Source of the DNA: Elusimicrobiota bacterium
GTDB taxonomy: Bacteria > Elusimicrobiota > Elusimicrobia > UBA1565 > UBA9628
Direction: 5' to 3'
Length of the DNA stretch: 42,506 bases
Assembly: GCA_027451985.1 (NCBI GenBank)
Contig: DAIDHS010000021.1
Coordinates: 1 to 42,506 of the forward strand
Shown: in pieces, positions 8,700-16,843 of the stretch
Numbering within the stretch: position 1 is the stretch's first letter
Layout of the letters: every line of letters starts with the position of its first letter
Position numbers and translations under genes: made by a program
The notes under the pieces: generated by a model
What the model was told of the DNA's origin: nothing
Seen by the model: only the letters and a program-made list of their open reading frames with translations
The model's database searches: none

Positions 8700-10757
8700 C
8701 TACTTGATGGCGATGGCGCTGGTTATGATGCGGCCAAGATCGTAAGCGCTGATGTAGCCGACGGTTCCCGTTGGGTTGTTGGAATCGAAGGTCTCGAAGA
8801 TGATTTTCCCATTCTCCGCGCGGAACGGGTTTCCCACCAGCATGGCGTGCCCGCCGTTCTCACTTGAGCGCACGGTGACCAAAACGGGCTCTCCCGTTTC
8901 CTTCATGAAGGAAACCATGTTTTCCGGTTCGATTTTCACGGCCGTTTTTCCCACTTTTTGAGCCAAGTCGCCGGCGACGGAGTAGATTTGGCTCCTGCTT
9001 AGCCCGCCTGTTTCGCGGAACGTCGGCTTAAGTTCAAGAATTTTGCTTTCGATGTCCGCGACCTTGTCAATCTCCCGGCTTTGGAGATGGGAATCGAAAA
9101 GGTTGCACAAGGCGTGTTCGGCGCAGAAGGGCCCGATCTGCCGGGCGGTAGCCTGGCTGCCTCTCGTGGCGATGTAATCCGTTCCTTCCTCGCCCTCTCG
9201 CGCCACCTCCGCGTGCAGCGAGTTGTCCAAGCTTTTGAGAGAGTTCGCTTTGCTGCTGCGGTAAATGGCTTTTTCCTCCTGTTCAGCGGCTCCGGGGCGG
9301 GCCCGCGCCAAGCGACCCTCCATGATCTGGCCTTCCGCCTGCTGCGGCAGCCCGGCCGTTTCCTCGAGAGATGCCTCCGGAATTCCACGCATCAGGCGAT
9401 CGGTCTGGCGGCCGACCAGTTCGTCGGCGCCCTTATAGGCGGGATTTATTTTCGTTTCGACCAAGCGGCGCACCAGCGCCTGTTTTTGCTCGATTGAAAC
9501 GGGAAGGTTCTTGATGCGCTCCAAGCTTGCTTGGACGCCGGCGTCGCGGTCCACGACGCTCGCGAACTCTTCATGATCGACGGCTGAGGCGTCGCCGTAG
9601 AGCAATTCCGCCGCTTCCGGCGAGGCGTCCGCGACCCTGGCGAGCGCCGGGAGTTTGGAAAGCAACTTGCCGCCCGCCTTGAAGGCCGGTCCAAGAGCGC
9701 CGTCGGCTCCGCCCAGGCTCACGAACGTGACCGCGGCGCGTCCCGCGGCCGCGGCCGCGGCTTTGGCCTTGACGTCCGCGCTGGCGTCGGTCGCGGACAG
9801 ATACCCGTATTGCGAAACGGCTTTCTCAAATTGGGGAAGGCCGGAGAGGGAAAGCACGCCGGCCATGATTTTTGCCGTCGTGATACGCGTGGTGTAGCCA
9901 AGGGCCGATTCTCCAGGCCGGATGTCCGGGTTTTCCCGGGCGCGCCAATACGACAGGCTTTTGGAGACCGCCCCGCCGTTTTCGCGGTAGGCCTGTTCCG
10001 CCGCTCGGATGTCTCGGGCGTCCTGTTCGCGGCTGGATTCTTCCGGCGCGGGAACGGATGGCACGCGCAGAGTCTCGCGCGCCTCAGGAAGGATGGCGCG
10101 CGGCGCCTGCCCGCGGCTCGGCCAGCCCGCCATGACCGCGGCTGAGAACCCCTGAAGGCTCTGCGCTTGCCGCGGGGACCATCCGGCAATTTGGCCCTGG
10201 GCTGAGGCGAGGGCGAAACCGCCGTTTTTCTGCATCGCCGCGCGTTGCTTGGCCGCGGCTTGCGCCTGGGACGCGGAAACCGCGGCCGGTTCGCCGGACT
10301 CCGGGAAGCGGGAGGTGGGATTCTTTGACGCGCCCGGGCCGCCCAGGTAAAGTTCGCGGCAGCGTTCGGTTTCCAACGGGGTCATCCGCAACTGGGCGGA
10401 AAGGGCGGAGATAAGGCTCTGAATTTCTCGCGGGTTTTTACCGCCGTCTGCGGCCATGGTTTGGACACGATCCACGCGCTGCAGTGCGGCGGAGAACGCG
10501 GACATTTCACGGCGATCTCGGTCCGTATGTTGACCCTGAGCGTTCGCGATGTTTAGAGCTTGGACGAGCGGGGCCATGGGGTTGGAACCTGGGGTGCCGT
10601 AAACCGGCTGGCCGGACAGGAAAGCGTTTTTGGCTTTGAGGGAGGCGCTTTGCAGCGCCGTCTGGAAGGGATCGCCGGCCGCGATGGCCGAGCGCGTCGC
10701 CAAGAGGCACGAGCAGAAAATTAAGGCGTATTTTTTAGCGGAAATTTTGGGCGTCAT
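8700..10757 (-). CDS. Secreted protein with a C-terminal Josephin-like papain-fold cysteine protease domain
   Basis: 685 residues. The N-terminus has a basic start and hydrophobic core ending AIAAG (about 1-27), a type I signal peptide. Residues ~30-525 are Ala/Gln/Glu-rich, probably helical, and match nothing I recognise; a small-residue stretch with a Gly/Ala patch (330-370) and a basic helical segment (410-440) precede the last domain. Residues ~528-685 resemble Josephin deubiquitinases: Q540-x4-C545 in QIGPFCAEHALCNLF parallels human JOSD QRLELCALHALNNVF. A helix segment GGLSRSQIYSVAGDLAQ follows. H637 in NGGHAML matches the catalytic His, and D658-S659 in IFETFDS matches the NLDS/NLNS strand. 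Papain fold with a Cys-His-Asp triad is likely; specificity for ubiquitin is not shown. A C39-like or other papain-fold peptidase remains possible. It has its own promoter; upstream of it is the glycan operon. Confidence 0.72.
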   Translation of the reverse strand: MTPKISAKKYALIFCSCLLATRSAIAAGDPFQTALQSASLKAKNAFLSGQPVYGTPGSNPMAPLVQALNIANAQGQHTDRDRREMSAFSAALQRVDRVQTMAADGGKNPREIQSLISALSAQLRMTPLETERCRELYLGGPGASKNPTSRFPESGEPAAVSASQAQAAAKQRAAMQKNGGFALASAQGQIAGWSPRQAQSLQGFSAAVMAGWPSRGQAPRAILPEARETLRVPSVPAPEESSREQDARDIRAAEQAYRENGGAVSKSLSYWRARENPDIRPGESALGYTTRITTAKIMAGVLSLSGLPQFEKAVSQYGYLSATDASADVKAKAAAAAAGRAAVTFVSLGGADGALGPAFKAGGKLLSKLPALARVADASPEAAELLYGDASAVDHEEFASVVDRDAGVQASLERIKNLPVSIEQKQALVRRLVETKINPAYKGADELVGRQTDRLMRGIPEASLEETAGLPQQAEGQIMEGRLARARPGAAEQEEKAIYRSSKANSLKSLDNSLHAEVAREGEEGTDYIATRGSQATARQIGPFCAEHALCNLFDSHLQSREIDKVADIESKILELKPTFRETGGLSRSQIYSVAGDLAQKVGKTAVKIEPENMVSFMKETGEPVLVTVRSSENGGHAMLVGNPFRAENGKIIFETFDSNNPTGTVGYISAYDLGRIITSAIAIK

Positions 10758-10768
10758 CGAGCGCCCAT

Positions 10769-10797
10769 AGTATTGCGCCCGTTCCGGCGGGTGTCAA
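10769..10797 (-). promoter_or_regulatory. Promoter of the Josephin-like gene
   Basis: On the minus strand, TTGACA (10792-10797) is followed after 17 bp by AATACT (10769-10774); the offset TACTAT (10767-10772) is an alternative -10. The predicted start is about 5 bases before the ATG at 10757. No ribosome-binding site fits between them. It lies in the 67-bp gap downstream of the GT4 gene, so this gene need not depend on the upstream operon. Confidence 0.6.
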
Positions 10798-10824
10798 TGG
10801 CGGATGCGCATTATTTAAGGAAGG

Positions 10825-11994
10825 TTAGCCTTCCGCGTAAAGGGCCTCGTAGCGCTTGGCGAGCTCGGCCAGGGAATATTTCTCCAAGGCGATCTCGCGG
10901 CCTTCCCGGCCCAGGCGCGCGGCCAAGTCCGGATGCGCGAGAAATTTCGCCACCTGCGTCCTGATTTCATCGGTGTTTTCCGGCGCGAAGAGAAGTCCGC
11001 TACGGCCCTCCGCCACGGCTTCTGGCGTTCCTCCCACGCGGCTGGCCAGGACGGCAAGGCCGCTGGCCATGGCCTCCAAAAGCGCGTTGGAGAGGCCCTC
11101 CGAAACGGAAGGAAGCACGAAAACGTCCGCGGCGGCGTAGAACGGCGACGCGTCGTCCGTGGCCGGCATCAAAAAAACGCGATCCTGCATCCGCTCGTAG
11201 GCGGCGATGTCCTTCAATCGCGCCGCCTCGATGCCGTCTCCCACGAAGGCGATGAAAGGCCGGGAGTCGGGAAATTTCTTGACCGCTTCGGCCCAGGCCC
11301 CCAGGAAATGCGGCAGGCGCTTTTCGGGTGCGATGCGGCCGGCATAGAGGAAGCCGAGGCTTTCCGCGGGCCAGCCGAAGCGCCGGCGCAGTTCCGCCTT
11401 GCGCGCGGCGGGGGCGGGCCGGTAGCGTTCGGCGTCGACGCCGTTTGGCACCACCTGCACGGAGACGCGGCCGAGATAAGCCGCGGCCTCTTCCACGAGG
11501 TCGGAGCTCACAGCGATGAAACGGGGCTTGAGGAGCGCCAAGAGCCTGAGTTTGAGGCGGCCGGGAATTGTCTTGGCCGATCCGGAGAGCTCGCCCACGC
11601 CGCGGCCGCCGCCGATTTTGACCCAGACCGGCTTATTAAGGAGGCGGCCGGACAAGGCCGCGGCCAGGGCTGGCGAACCGGCCAAGTGAACGTGGAAGGC
11701 GTCGTAAAAGAGCGACTGGTTGAGCAAGTGCAGGAAGAGGGAAACGCAAAAGCTCGCCGAGTTCAAGAAGCCATTCTGCCCCAGGCACCAAAGCCTGGTC
11801 ACGCGCACGCCGCGCACCGTCTCCTCGGCCGCAAGCCCGCGCAGGCGCCGAGTCAGGACCCTCGTGCGCACGCCGCCCGCCTCGAGCGCCGCGGCGAGCT
11901 CCAAAGCCTGCTTTTCCGCGCCGCCGACGTAGGGATGGAAGCTCGCGCTCACCATCGCGACGCTTAAGGGGCGGCGTCTAGACGTCTCGGCCAT
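10825..11994 (-). CDS. GT4-family glycosyltransferase
   Basis: 389 residues with a GT-B fold. The N-terminal acceptor domain opens with VAMVSASFHPYVGGAEKQ, the glycine-rich donor/acceptor loop typical of GT4. The C-terminal domain has the hinge VVPNGVDAERYRP, the strand FLYAGRIAPEKRL, and the nucleotide-sugar-binding E-x7-E motif in EGLSNALLEAM. It should transfer a sugar from a nucleotide-sugar donor to a growing glycan or lipid carrier on the cytoplasmic face. The start ATG lies 17 bp inside the end of the flippase-like gene. It is the last gene of the minus-strand operon beginning at pilM. Sugar and linkage cannot be predicted. Confidence 0.9.
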   Translation of the reverse strand: MAETSRRRPLSVAMVSASFHPYVGGAEKQALELAAALEAGGVRTRVLTRRLRGLAAEETVRGVRVTRLWCLGQNGFLNSASFCVSLFLHLLNQSLFYDAFHVHLAGSPALAAALSGRLLNKPVWVKIGGGRGVGELSGSAKTIPGRLKLRLLALLKPRFIAVSSDLVEEAAAYLGRVSVQVVPNGVDAERYRPAPAARKAELRRRFGWPAESLGFLYAGRIAPEKRLPHFLGAWAEAVKKFPDSRPFIAFVGDGIEAARLKDIAAYERMQDRVFLMPATDDASPFYAAADVFVLPSVSEGLSNALLEAMASGLAVLASRVGGTPEAVAEGRSGLLFAPENTDEIRTQVAKFLAHPDLAARLGREGREIALEKYSLAELAKRYEALYAEG

Positions 11995-12979
11995 GGCGCA
12001 GGGCGCCCTTGATCTCGGTCAGGGTTAGCCCCTCGTGGTAGAGGAACGCCAGGCCGAGCAAAGTGACAAAAATGTAGGCCACCATGTGGTTGAAAAAAGC
12101 GTAGGCGAAGGCTTTTTGCGCCGAGACTTTGAAATTCATCAGGAGCGATTTGACGAAGTCCTCAAAGGTGCCGAAGGCGCCGGGCGCGGCCGGAAGCGCG
12201 GTCCCCGCGCCAGACCAGGCCAGCACCAGGACCGAGCGCTTGAATCCCAAAACCGAGCCCAGGCGCAGGGCGCGCGCGCCCGCCCAGTAGAATGAGGCGT
12301 CGATGAGCCAAAGCCCCAGGCTTCCGGCCGCCGCCGCGGCCGCCGCGGCCGGCTGGCGCAGGACCGAGGCGCCCAGGGCCATCTGCGAGGCTAGGTCCTG
12401 GATCTTGGGCCAGCGGGAAAGTTTTTGGTGCCAGGAGCCGCCTGGCTTCAATGGTTTTCCGGCGGCGGCCAAGAAAACGAGGCCGCCGACCGTCAGGATA
12501 AGGAGGATGGCCCCGGCGCGCAGGAGTTGCGGGTAGGAAAAATCCGAGGAGGTCGCCCCCACCCAGCAAAACAGCGACAAGAGCGCCGCCAGATCCAGGG
12601 CGCGCTCCACGCCGACGCTGGAAAGAGCCGCGAGCACCGGGACTCCGAGTTCCCGGCCGGCCATGTAGGCCCGGGCGAATTCTCCCAGACGCAGGAAAAG
12701 GATGTTGTTGAGCGCGATGCCTACGGCTTCTAATCGAAACAACAGCCCGGCCGGCGCCTTGGGTGCCGCGTCGTGCAGAAGAAGCTTCCAGCGCCAAGCG
12801 CGCACGGCCAAATCAACGAGGGATAGGAGGCACATCACCGCGACCCAGGGCCAGCGGGCCTGGCTGAAGATGTCCAAAAGCTTGGCGATCTGGACGTGAC
12901 GCAGAGCCAGGGCCAGGAAAGCGAGGGTGACGCACAAAGCGGCCGCCATGGAGAGGTGCCTGCGCGTGAAGCTCAGCAT
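11978..12979 (-). CDS. Lysylphosphatidylglycerol-synthase-TM-region-like (UPF0104/AglD-type) membrane protein
   Basis: 333 residues from the chosen ATG at 12979, which overlaps the preceding stop as ATGCTGA; a longer reading from 13081 would add a low-complexity Arg-rich tail and is unlikely. About eight to nine membrane helices alternate with the family's typical segments LFRLEAVGIALNNILFLRLG, where a polar helix carries the R-x-GE-like FLRLGEFARAY, and a late SGAGTALPAAPGAFGTFED loop rich in Gly/Pro. Relatives in glycan clusters are proposed to translocate lipid-linked sugars or to act with glycosyltransferases; the MprF version flips aminoacyl-PG. No aminoacyl-transferase domain is present. 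A contiguous run of eight alanines lies near residues 215-225. Confidence 0.75.
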   Translation of the reverse strand: MLSFTRRHLSMAAALCVTLAFLALALRHVQIAKLLDIFSQARWPWVAVMCLLSLVDLAVRAWRWKLLLHDAAPKAPAGLLFRLEAVGIALNNILFLRLGEFARAYMAGRELGVPVLAALSSVGVERALDLAALLSLFCWVGATSSDFSYPQLLRAGAILLILTVGGLVFLAAAGKPLKPGGSWHQKLSRWPKIQDLASQMALGASVLRQPAAAAAAAAGSLGLWLIDASFYWAGARALRLGSVLGFKRSVLVLAWSGAGTALPAAPGAFGTFEDFVKSLLMNFKVSAQKAFAYAFFNHMVAYIFVTLLGLAFLYHEGLTLTEIKGALRHGRDV

Positions 12980-14880
12980 GAGTGAGGGCCGGAAAGTTTC
13001 CGTAAATCTTGGCCGCCCGCGGCGCCGCGGGCGGCGGCGGCGAGCCACAGAGACCAGGATACGATACAAACCCAGAGCCACAAAATCCAGAGGCTGGGCG
13101 TAAAGCGCAGAAGCAGGCGCAGGGTTTTGCCCGGCGCCGTGTCCGCGGACAATGGGACGTCCTGCAAAAAGCCGTCCCAGCGCTTAAGGGGAACGCGTCG
13201 GCCGTCAAGATAGGCCCGCCACCCGGGGTAGCGGGGGATTGAGACGGCCAGCGCCCGGGCGCGCGGTGAGGGCGTCGCCGTGACGCGCCAGGTCTCGGCG
13301 TTTTCCATGAACACGCCGGCCCGCCCCAAACCTGGCCCCGCGTCTTTCGCGGCGTCGGTGAAGAAAACCAGCGGGCGCGCCGGCCCTTGGGCGGGCTTCA
13401 GTCTTCCGTCCCGCCCGACGAAATCAGCCACGCCTAAGCGGCGCATTTCCGGGGTGTCGACGTGCGTCAAGTAGGAGCGGCTCGCGTCCGCGGCGGGCCG
13501 GCCCTCGCTTCTGGCCGCGTAGAAGGCGAAGCTCTCCAAATAGAACGCGTCGTAGCCGTTGACGTTCATCGCGCGGTAGAGCATGGTCTTGTCCGGATTG
13601 GCCAAGCCGGGGTCGGTCATTACGCGCTCGGGCCTGTTCCCGACCGCCTCCGCGATGGCGGGGTTGAATCCCAAAAACGGTCCCGTGGCCTGCGGCTTTA
13701 GGAAACGGCTTCCCCACCAGGAAAGCTCGGCGCACAGCGCCAGGGAGGCCGCGGCGTAAAAGGCCTTGCGGAAGCGCCAGCGTCCGGCCCGAGCCAAACC
13801 CGCCCCGGCCAGGAGAAGAAGGCCCCAGAAGGTCAGCAGCAAAAAGCGGGAGGGCGTGCGCAAAAAGTCCAGCGCGGTGCTTTCCACTGCGGCGCGGTAA
13901 AGGGGATTGTGCCGGCCCAAAGCGACGAAGATTCCGGCCGCGATGAGAAGGAGCGGCTCGGCGCGCGGACGATTTCGGAAAAGGCCCAGAAGCGCCAGAG
14001 CCAATCCGGAGAAACCGAGGAAGATGCAGGAGGTTTCGAAGAACACCGAGGGGTAACCGAAAAACCTCGCGGCCAGCGGTGTTCCGAACATGTCCGGCCG
14101 GATCCAAGTCCAGAGAAGCTTCGGCGCCCACGAATAGCCGAGACTGAAGGCCGGCTGCCAGATGCGCCGCACGGAGAGGGACAGGAACTGCCAGGTCAGC
14201 GGCCAGACGGCGGCGCAAAGCCCCAGGGCCATTATGGCCGCAGCGCCCAAGCGCAGGAGCGGTTTGAAGGCGGTCCGGCCGCGGCTCGCGGCGAACAACA
14301 GCATTCCCAGCGCGTTGATGATCAGAAATTGGGGATGCCCGGAGAGAAACTGCAGGGCGAAAACGCCGCCCAAGAGCCAGGTGTCCGCGCAGAGCCAAGC
14401 CAAGTAGCACCAAGGCACCCACGACAAGGACGCCAGAAGCGTGGGGATTCCCTCTGTCACGCGGTAGACGAGAAACGGCGAGAGCGCGTAGAAAGCGGAA
14501 AGCGCCAGAGCGGCCGGGCGCGGCAGGCGGCAGGCCCGAGCCAGCAGCCAGACGCCCAAGGCTGCCCAGAGAAAGTGAAAAACGTAGCTCCAGGAGAAGG
14601 CCAGGATGAGCGGGAAAAAAAAACCGAGAAGGGCGACTGGGTAAAAGACGGCGCTCTGAGGGTTGGCCAGAAGCGGCGTTCCCGCGAAGATGTAGGGGTT
14701 CCAGAAAGGCAGGCGGCCCTGCTCCAGAGACGCCGCGACCAAGTGCTGCAAGGGATAGTGATAAGCGTAGAGATCTCCAAAATTGTAGAGGGCCACCCGG
14801 GCGTCAAACCAGCAGGGCGCGAGCAAAAAAAGGATCAGCGTCGAAAAAAGGCCAAAGAGCGCGAAGTCTCTAGACCGCAT
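12973..14880 (-). CDS. YfhO-like polytopic membrane protein (GT-C-type), downstream copy
   Basis: 635 residues. Early in the protein the signature GRLPFWNPYIFAGTPLLANP is followed by FYPVALLGFFFP, the conserved first extracytoplasmic loop region of YfhO/GT-C membrane proteins. There are roughly 11-12 hydrophobic helices, then a C-terminal extracytoplasmic domain containing SIPRYPGWRAYLDGRRVPL, another YfhO signature, and a final membrane helix. Such proteins are thought to use polyprenyl-phosphate sugars to decorate envelope polymers outside the membrane. It overlaps the upstream YfhO-like gene by 11 bp and the flippase-like gene by 7 bp, so it is cotranscribed. It is a paralogue of the next protein upstream. 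Confidence 0.8.
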   Translation of the reverse strand: MRSRDFALFGLFSTLILFLLAPCWFDARVALYNFGDLYAYHYPLQHLVAASLEQGRLPFWNPYIFAGTPLLANPQSAVFYPVALLGFFFPLILAFSWSYVFHFLWAALGVWLLARACRLPRPAALALSAFYALSPFLVYRVTEGIPTLLASLSWVPWCYLAWLCADTWLLGGVFALQFLSGHPQFLIINALGMLLFAASRGRTAFKPLLRLGAAAIMALGLCAAVWPLTWQFLSLSVRRIWQPAFSLGYSWAPKLLWTWIRPDMFGTPLAARFFGYPSVFFETSCIFLGFSGLALALLGLFRNRPRAEPLLLIAAGIFVALGRHNPLYRAAVESTALDFLRTPSRFLLLTFWGLLLLAGAGLARAGRWRFRKAFYAAASLALCAELSWWGSRFLKPQATGPFLGFNPAIAEAVGNRPERVMTDPGLANPDKTMLYRAMNVNGYDAFYLESFAFYAARSEGRPAADASRSYLTHVDTPEMRRLGVADFVGRDGRLKPAQGPARPLVFFTDAAKDAGPGLGRAGVFMENAETWRVTATPSPRARALAVSIPRYPGWRAYLDGRRVPLKRWDGFLQDVPLSADTAPGKTLRLLLRFTPSLWILWLWVCIVSWSLWLAAAARGAAGGQDLRKLSGPHSC

Positions 14881-16843
14881 GGAGGGCGTCCCGCAAGCGA
14901 ATTGCGGCCAAGAGTGCTAATGCGGCCAGGGACGCAAGGCTCAGCCAAAGCCCCCAAAGAAAGCTTGCCGGATCATAGCGAAGCTCCAAGGTCCACGCCC
15001 CGGCCGGCACGCGCGTTTTTTGGAACACGCCCATGGCCGGCGCCATGGCCGCCGGGCGCGATCCTGCGGGCGTGACGAGCCGCGCGCGCCAGCCGGGATA
15101 GCGCGGCCACGCCGCGTAAAGCCACCCCGGCGCGGCGCTTTTTCCGGACGCCGCGAAGTCTCCGCCGTTAGTATTTTGCCACGAGACCGGGCGCGCAGAG
15201 CGCGGCAAGGAAATGGGCGTGGGCTTCGGCGGAATCTTCGCGCCGGCCTTTTCGCCGAAGAAATAAGCCAGGGACACGCGGCGCCGCACGGCGTAAACGT
15301 TCCAAAGGGTATGCCCGCCGTATTTGAGCAGCGGGATCTGCGGCAGCTTTTCCGCGGAGAGAAAATAGGCGATTCCGGCCCAGGGAAAAAGCGCCGCCGC
15401 CTTTTCCGGGGATCCTCGGGTGTAAAGAAAATTTAGGAAGGCGAAGTTATCCCTGGGAGAGAGCGGATCGCCGAAATTCCCCGCGGCGGCCAAGTGATAG
15501 GGCGAGTTGGTCAGCCCGTAGAGGCGGTGCTTCCAATCCGCGTAGGAGAGTCCGCGATCAAGCTCGAGAGTCTTGGGGGTGAGGAGGTAGCGCTCGTCAT
15601 GGAGCTCTGTTTGCATGCGCCGAACCAGCGGTCCGGCCGAGGTGAAGAGCCCGCGCGGCGCCAGGGGAAAGGCGCGGAAGCCGCACACGGAGAGCTCCAG
15701 CAAAATGAGGGCGGCGGCGAGGCCGCGCCGCGGACAGCGCTGCGCGCCTAACGCGACGAGGGGGCAGAGCGTGAAGGCGACGAGGTAATCCAAGTTGCCC
15801 GGGTAGCGCACAAAGCGCAGCAAGCCGCCGTGCCGCCATAAAAAAGTCGAGACGGGGTTCGTATTGCCCAAGAGAAGCAATCCGAACAGGAACAGCGCCG
15901 CCGCGAGTGCGGCCGCCTTGCGGCGCGGCAGGGCGCGCCACCCCCAGACGGCGGCGGCCCAGCCCAGGAATCCAACGTAGCAGCACTTCCACCATTGCAC
16001 GGCCGGGTTGAAGGCGGACCAGGGCACGAGCCAAGGGCTCACCCATTGGCGCAGGTCGGCCGGGGAAAATTGGAAGCGGAAGATATCGGCGAGCTTGAGG
16101 GCGTGAGCGCGCGGCGACAAGGACAACAGCTGGCAGGCCGGCAGGAGCAGGCAGGCGGAGAGCGCCATCGCTCCCGCCGAGGCCAAGCTCCAGGCCAGCA
16201 GATCGTTCCGGAAATCCCAGAACCCCTCACGCCGTCCCAAAATCACGGCCAGGAGCCAGGCCAGCAGCGCGGCGCCGATGAGAAAGGCCGGATAGCCCGC
16301 CAGGAAGGCCAGCGCCAAAGCCAGGCTTAAAAGCGTCGGGCGCCGGAAAAAAAGAAAAAACGCCGGAGCCAGGGCCAGGACGGCTAAGTGGTTCAAGAAC
16401 GGCATACGGCTCAACATGACGCCGCCCCAGGACAGGCCGACGGCGCCCGCAGTCGCGGCCCCGCGGGAGAGTCTCCAGGAGCGCAGCCAGAGGTAGCCCA
16501 AGGCCGCGCACAGCCAGTAATGCACGAGGTGATAGGCGGCCAGTGCGGTCGCGAAGCCCCAAAAGAAGAAGGGCAGCGTGCCGGGATAGAACAGGGAGTC
16601 CTGCATGGTCGCGGCTGCGGGCATTCCGAAGTAGAGGTAGGGGTTCCACAGCGGAAGCCGCCCAGCCTGCAGAGTTTCCGCGTCGAACGCGCGCCAAGGG
16701 TGTTGAAGGTAGGTCAAATCGCCCCAAAAAGGAGTCACCCCGCGCGCCCACGTCGGCAGGAAGCGCAGGAACACGGCCAGCGCGAGAAGCGCCAGCACGA
16801 GCAAATCCTTGTCGCTGGGAATGAAGGCGTGCAGTCGCTTCAT
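14870..16843 (-). CDS. YfhO-like polytopic membrane protein (GT-C-type), upstream copy
   Basis: 657 residues with the same order of parts as its neighbour: a first membrane helix, an extracytoplasmic loop with GRLPLWNPYLYFGMPAAATM and FYPGTLPFFFW, about a dozen helices, and a C-terminal domain with AAWPRYPGWRARLVTPAG before a last helix. The shared GRLPxWNPYxxxGxP and RYPGWRAxL motifs in both copies show descent from one gene; elsewhere the two have diverged strongly. A membrane glycosyltransferase of the GT-C type using lipid-linked sugars is the likely role. The ATG overlaps the preceding stop as ATGA. Confidence 0.8.
   Translation of the reverse strand: MKRLHAFIPSDKDLLVLALLALAVFLRFLPTWARGVTPFWGDLTYLQHPWRAFDAETLQAGRLPLWNPYLYFGMPAAATMQDSLFYPGTLPFFFWGFATALAAYHLVHYWLCAALGYLWLRSWRLSRGAATAGAVGLSWGGVMLSRMPFLNHLAVLALAPAFFLFFRRPTLLSLALALAFLAGYPAFLIGAALLAWLLAVILGRREGFWDFRNDLLAWSLASAGAMALSACLLLPACQLLSLSPRAHALKLADIFRFQFSPADLRQWVSPWLVPWSAFNPAVQWWKCCYVGFLGWAAAVWGWRALPRRKAAALAAALFLFGLLLLGNTNPVSTFLWRHGGLLRFVRYPGNLDYLVAFTLCPLVALGAQRCPRRGLAAALILLELSVCGFRAFPLAPRGLFTSAGPLVRRMQTELHDERYLLTPKTLELDRGLSYADWKHRLYGLTNSPYHLAAAGNFGDPLSPRDNFAFLNFLYTRGSPEKAAALFPWAGIAYFLSAEKLPQIPLLKYGGHTLWNVYAVRRRVSLAYFFGEKAGAKIPPKPTPISLPRSARPVSWQNTNGGDFAASGKSAAPGWLYAAWPRYPGWRARLVTPAGSRPAAMAPAMGVFQKTRVPAGAWTLELRYDPASFLWGLWLSLASLAALALLAAIRLRDALHAV

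Noticed and set aside
12310-12350. GCC/GCG palindromic run in the flippase-like gene as a regulatory repeat
   Set aside because: It encodes a plain run of alanines in a membrane helix and is explained by codon bias.
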